Below, one piece after another: positions 63,643 through 64,000 of a stretch of DNA of 64,000 nucleotides. A model generated the notes under the pieces. That model did not search any database. It was given only the letters and a program-made list of their open reading frames with translations, and was not told where the DNA came from. This DNA comes from Mucilaginibacter ginsenosidivorans (GTDB lineage: Bacteria; Bacteroidota; Bacteroidia; Sphingobacteriales; Sphingobacteriaceae), in contig NZ_CP042436.1 of NCBI RefSeq assembly GCF_007971025.1, positions 5,146,001-5,210,000 of the forward strand, in the 5' to 3' direction. The position numbers were made by a program, and so were the translations under genes. How positions within the stretch are numbered: position 1 is the first letter of the stretch; each line of letters opens with the position of its first letter.

Positions 63643-64000
63643 CTATTTCCCCAACGCAAACGCCACATAACTACCGCCTGATTTGGTCCCCAATTTCCCC
63701 CCGCCACAAGCTATTACCAAAAACTCCTTACCGTCCGCCTCGTATACAGCAGGCGTCGCAAACCCGGCTGCAGGCAGTTTGTATTGCCATAATAGCCTGC
63801 CGTTCTTTTTGTCGAACGCCCGTATCATCCCATCTTTGGTAGCGCCGATAAATAGCAACCCGCCTGCGGTTACCGCCGGACCACCATAGTTTTCCGTTCC
63901 CGTCACCCGGCCCGGTGCCGCCATCTGCGGGTCATCACCAAAGGGTATTCGCCACACCATTTTCCCGGTATTCAGGTTGACGGCGTTCAAAGTTCCCCAG
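63643..64000 (-). CDS. PQQ-dependent dehydrogenase, C-terminal part (cut by the window edge)
   Basis: The reading frame is open to the last base of the window, so the N-terminus lies beyond. The visible ~119 residues contain beta-propeller blade motifs of quinoproteins: LNAVNLNTGKMVWRIPFG, GGPAVTAGGLLFIGATKDG, RAFDKKNGRLLWQYKLP and a C-terminal closing blade. This matches membrane or soluble glucose/alcohol dehydrogenases that use pyrroloquinoline quinone in the periplasm. The substrate cannot be determined from the fragment. Confidence 0.85.
   Translation of the reverse strand, partial: WGTLNAVNLNTGKMVWRIPFGDDPQMAAPGRVTGTENYGGPAVTAGGLLFIGATKDGMIRAFDKKNGRLLWQYKLPAAGFATPAVYEADGKEFLVIACGGGKLGTKSGGSYVAFALGK

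Noticed and set aside
1-64000. CRISPR arrays, rRNA genes, riboswitches, insertion sequences
   Set aside because: No regularly spaced direct repeats with unique spacers, no rRNA-like sequence, no known riboswitch pattern and no transposase gene were seen.

Overview
The window looks like chromosomal DNA from a Bacteroidota member of the family Sphingobacteriaceae, most like Mucilaginibacter or Pedobacter. The reasons are gene content (tandem FtsX/MacB-type permeases, TonB-dependent receptors with carboxypeptidase-regulatory N-termini, GH30/GH20-type glycosidases, head-GIN and DUF779 proteins), the scarcity of Shine-Dalgarno sequences, several TAnnTTTG-type -7 boxes, and short dispersed intergenic hairpins. 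The genus is an inference. I had no database to search.

Left part (1-29 kb): three tandem ABC-transporter permeases (the first cut by the window edge); an outer-membrane beta-barrel protein; a GH30 glycosidase; a DUF779 protein and aldehyde dehydrogenase divergent from an AraC regulator; an M28 peptidase and a small secreted protein; a GH20-like glycosidase; a TonB-dependent receptor with a lipoprotein; a MarR regulator; a serine hydrolase; a divergent pair of secreted carbohydrate-active-type proteins; and a molybdopterin oxidoreductase followed by the tail of a broken methyltransferase.

Middle (29.4-40.4 kb): two giant adjacent genes (1687 and 1287 codons) of unknown function that end at a strong terminator, followed by an AraC regulator, an SRPBCC protein and a VOC protein.

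Island (40.66-49.81 kb): a compact eight-gene operon encodes a GT-B-like transferase, a SpsF-like cytidylyltransferase, a two-piece transketolase, a glutamate-1-semialdehyde-aminomutase-like aminotransferase, an SDR, a KdsC-like phosphatase fused to a NeuB-like synthase, and a membrane di-iron hydroxylase. I read it as a pathway making and transferring a CMP-activated keto-deoxy sugar acid (nonulosonic-acid-like) that does not match the standard sialic, legionaminic or pseudaminic gene sets. The segment ends at an intact tRNA-Asn gene on the right. On the left is a decayed copy of the 3' half of the same tRNA, still followed by its own terminator, in the orientation expected of an element inserted at a tRNA 3' end. 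Hand-counted GC in six lines of the island is 38%, against 48% in five flanking lines. No integrase remains, and a decayed alcohol dehydrogenase lies at the tRNA end. This island is the main candidate for an undescribed system.

Right part (49.9-64 kb): ordinary core and accessory genes: a PfkB kinase, a cytochrome-b5-like protein, an ECF sigma factor, murB, a DUF2007-like membrane protein, a thioredoxin-like protein, dihydrolipoyl dehydrogenase, two tandem M1 peptidases, a head-GIN protein, a GT39-type glycosyltransferase with a downstream outer-membrane-type protein, and the end of a PQQ-type dehydrogenase cut by the window edge.
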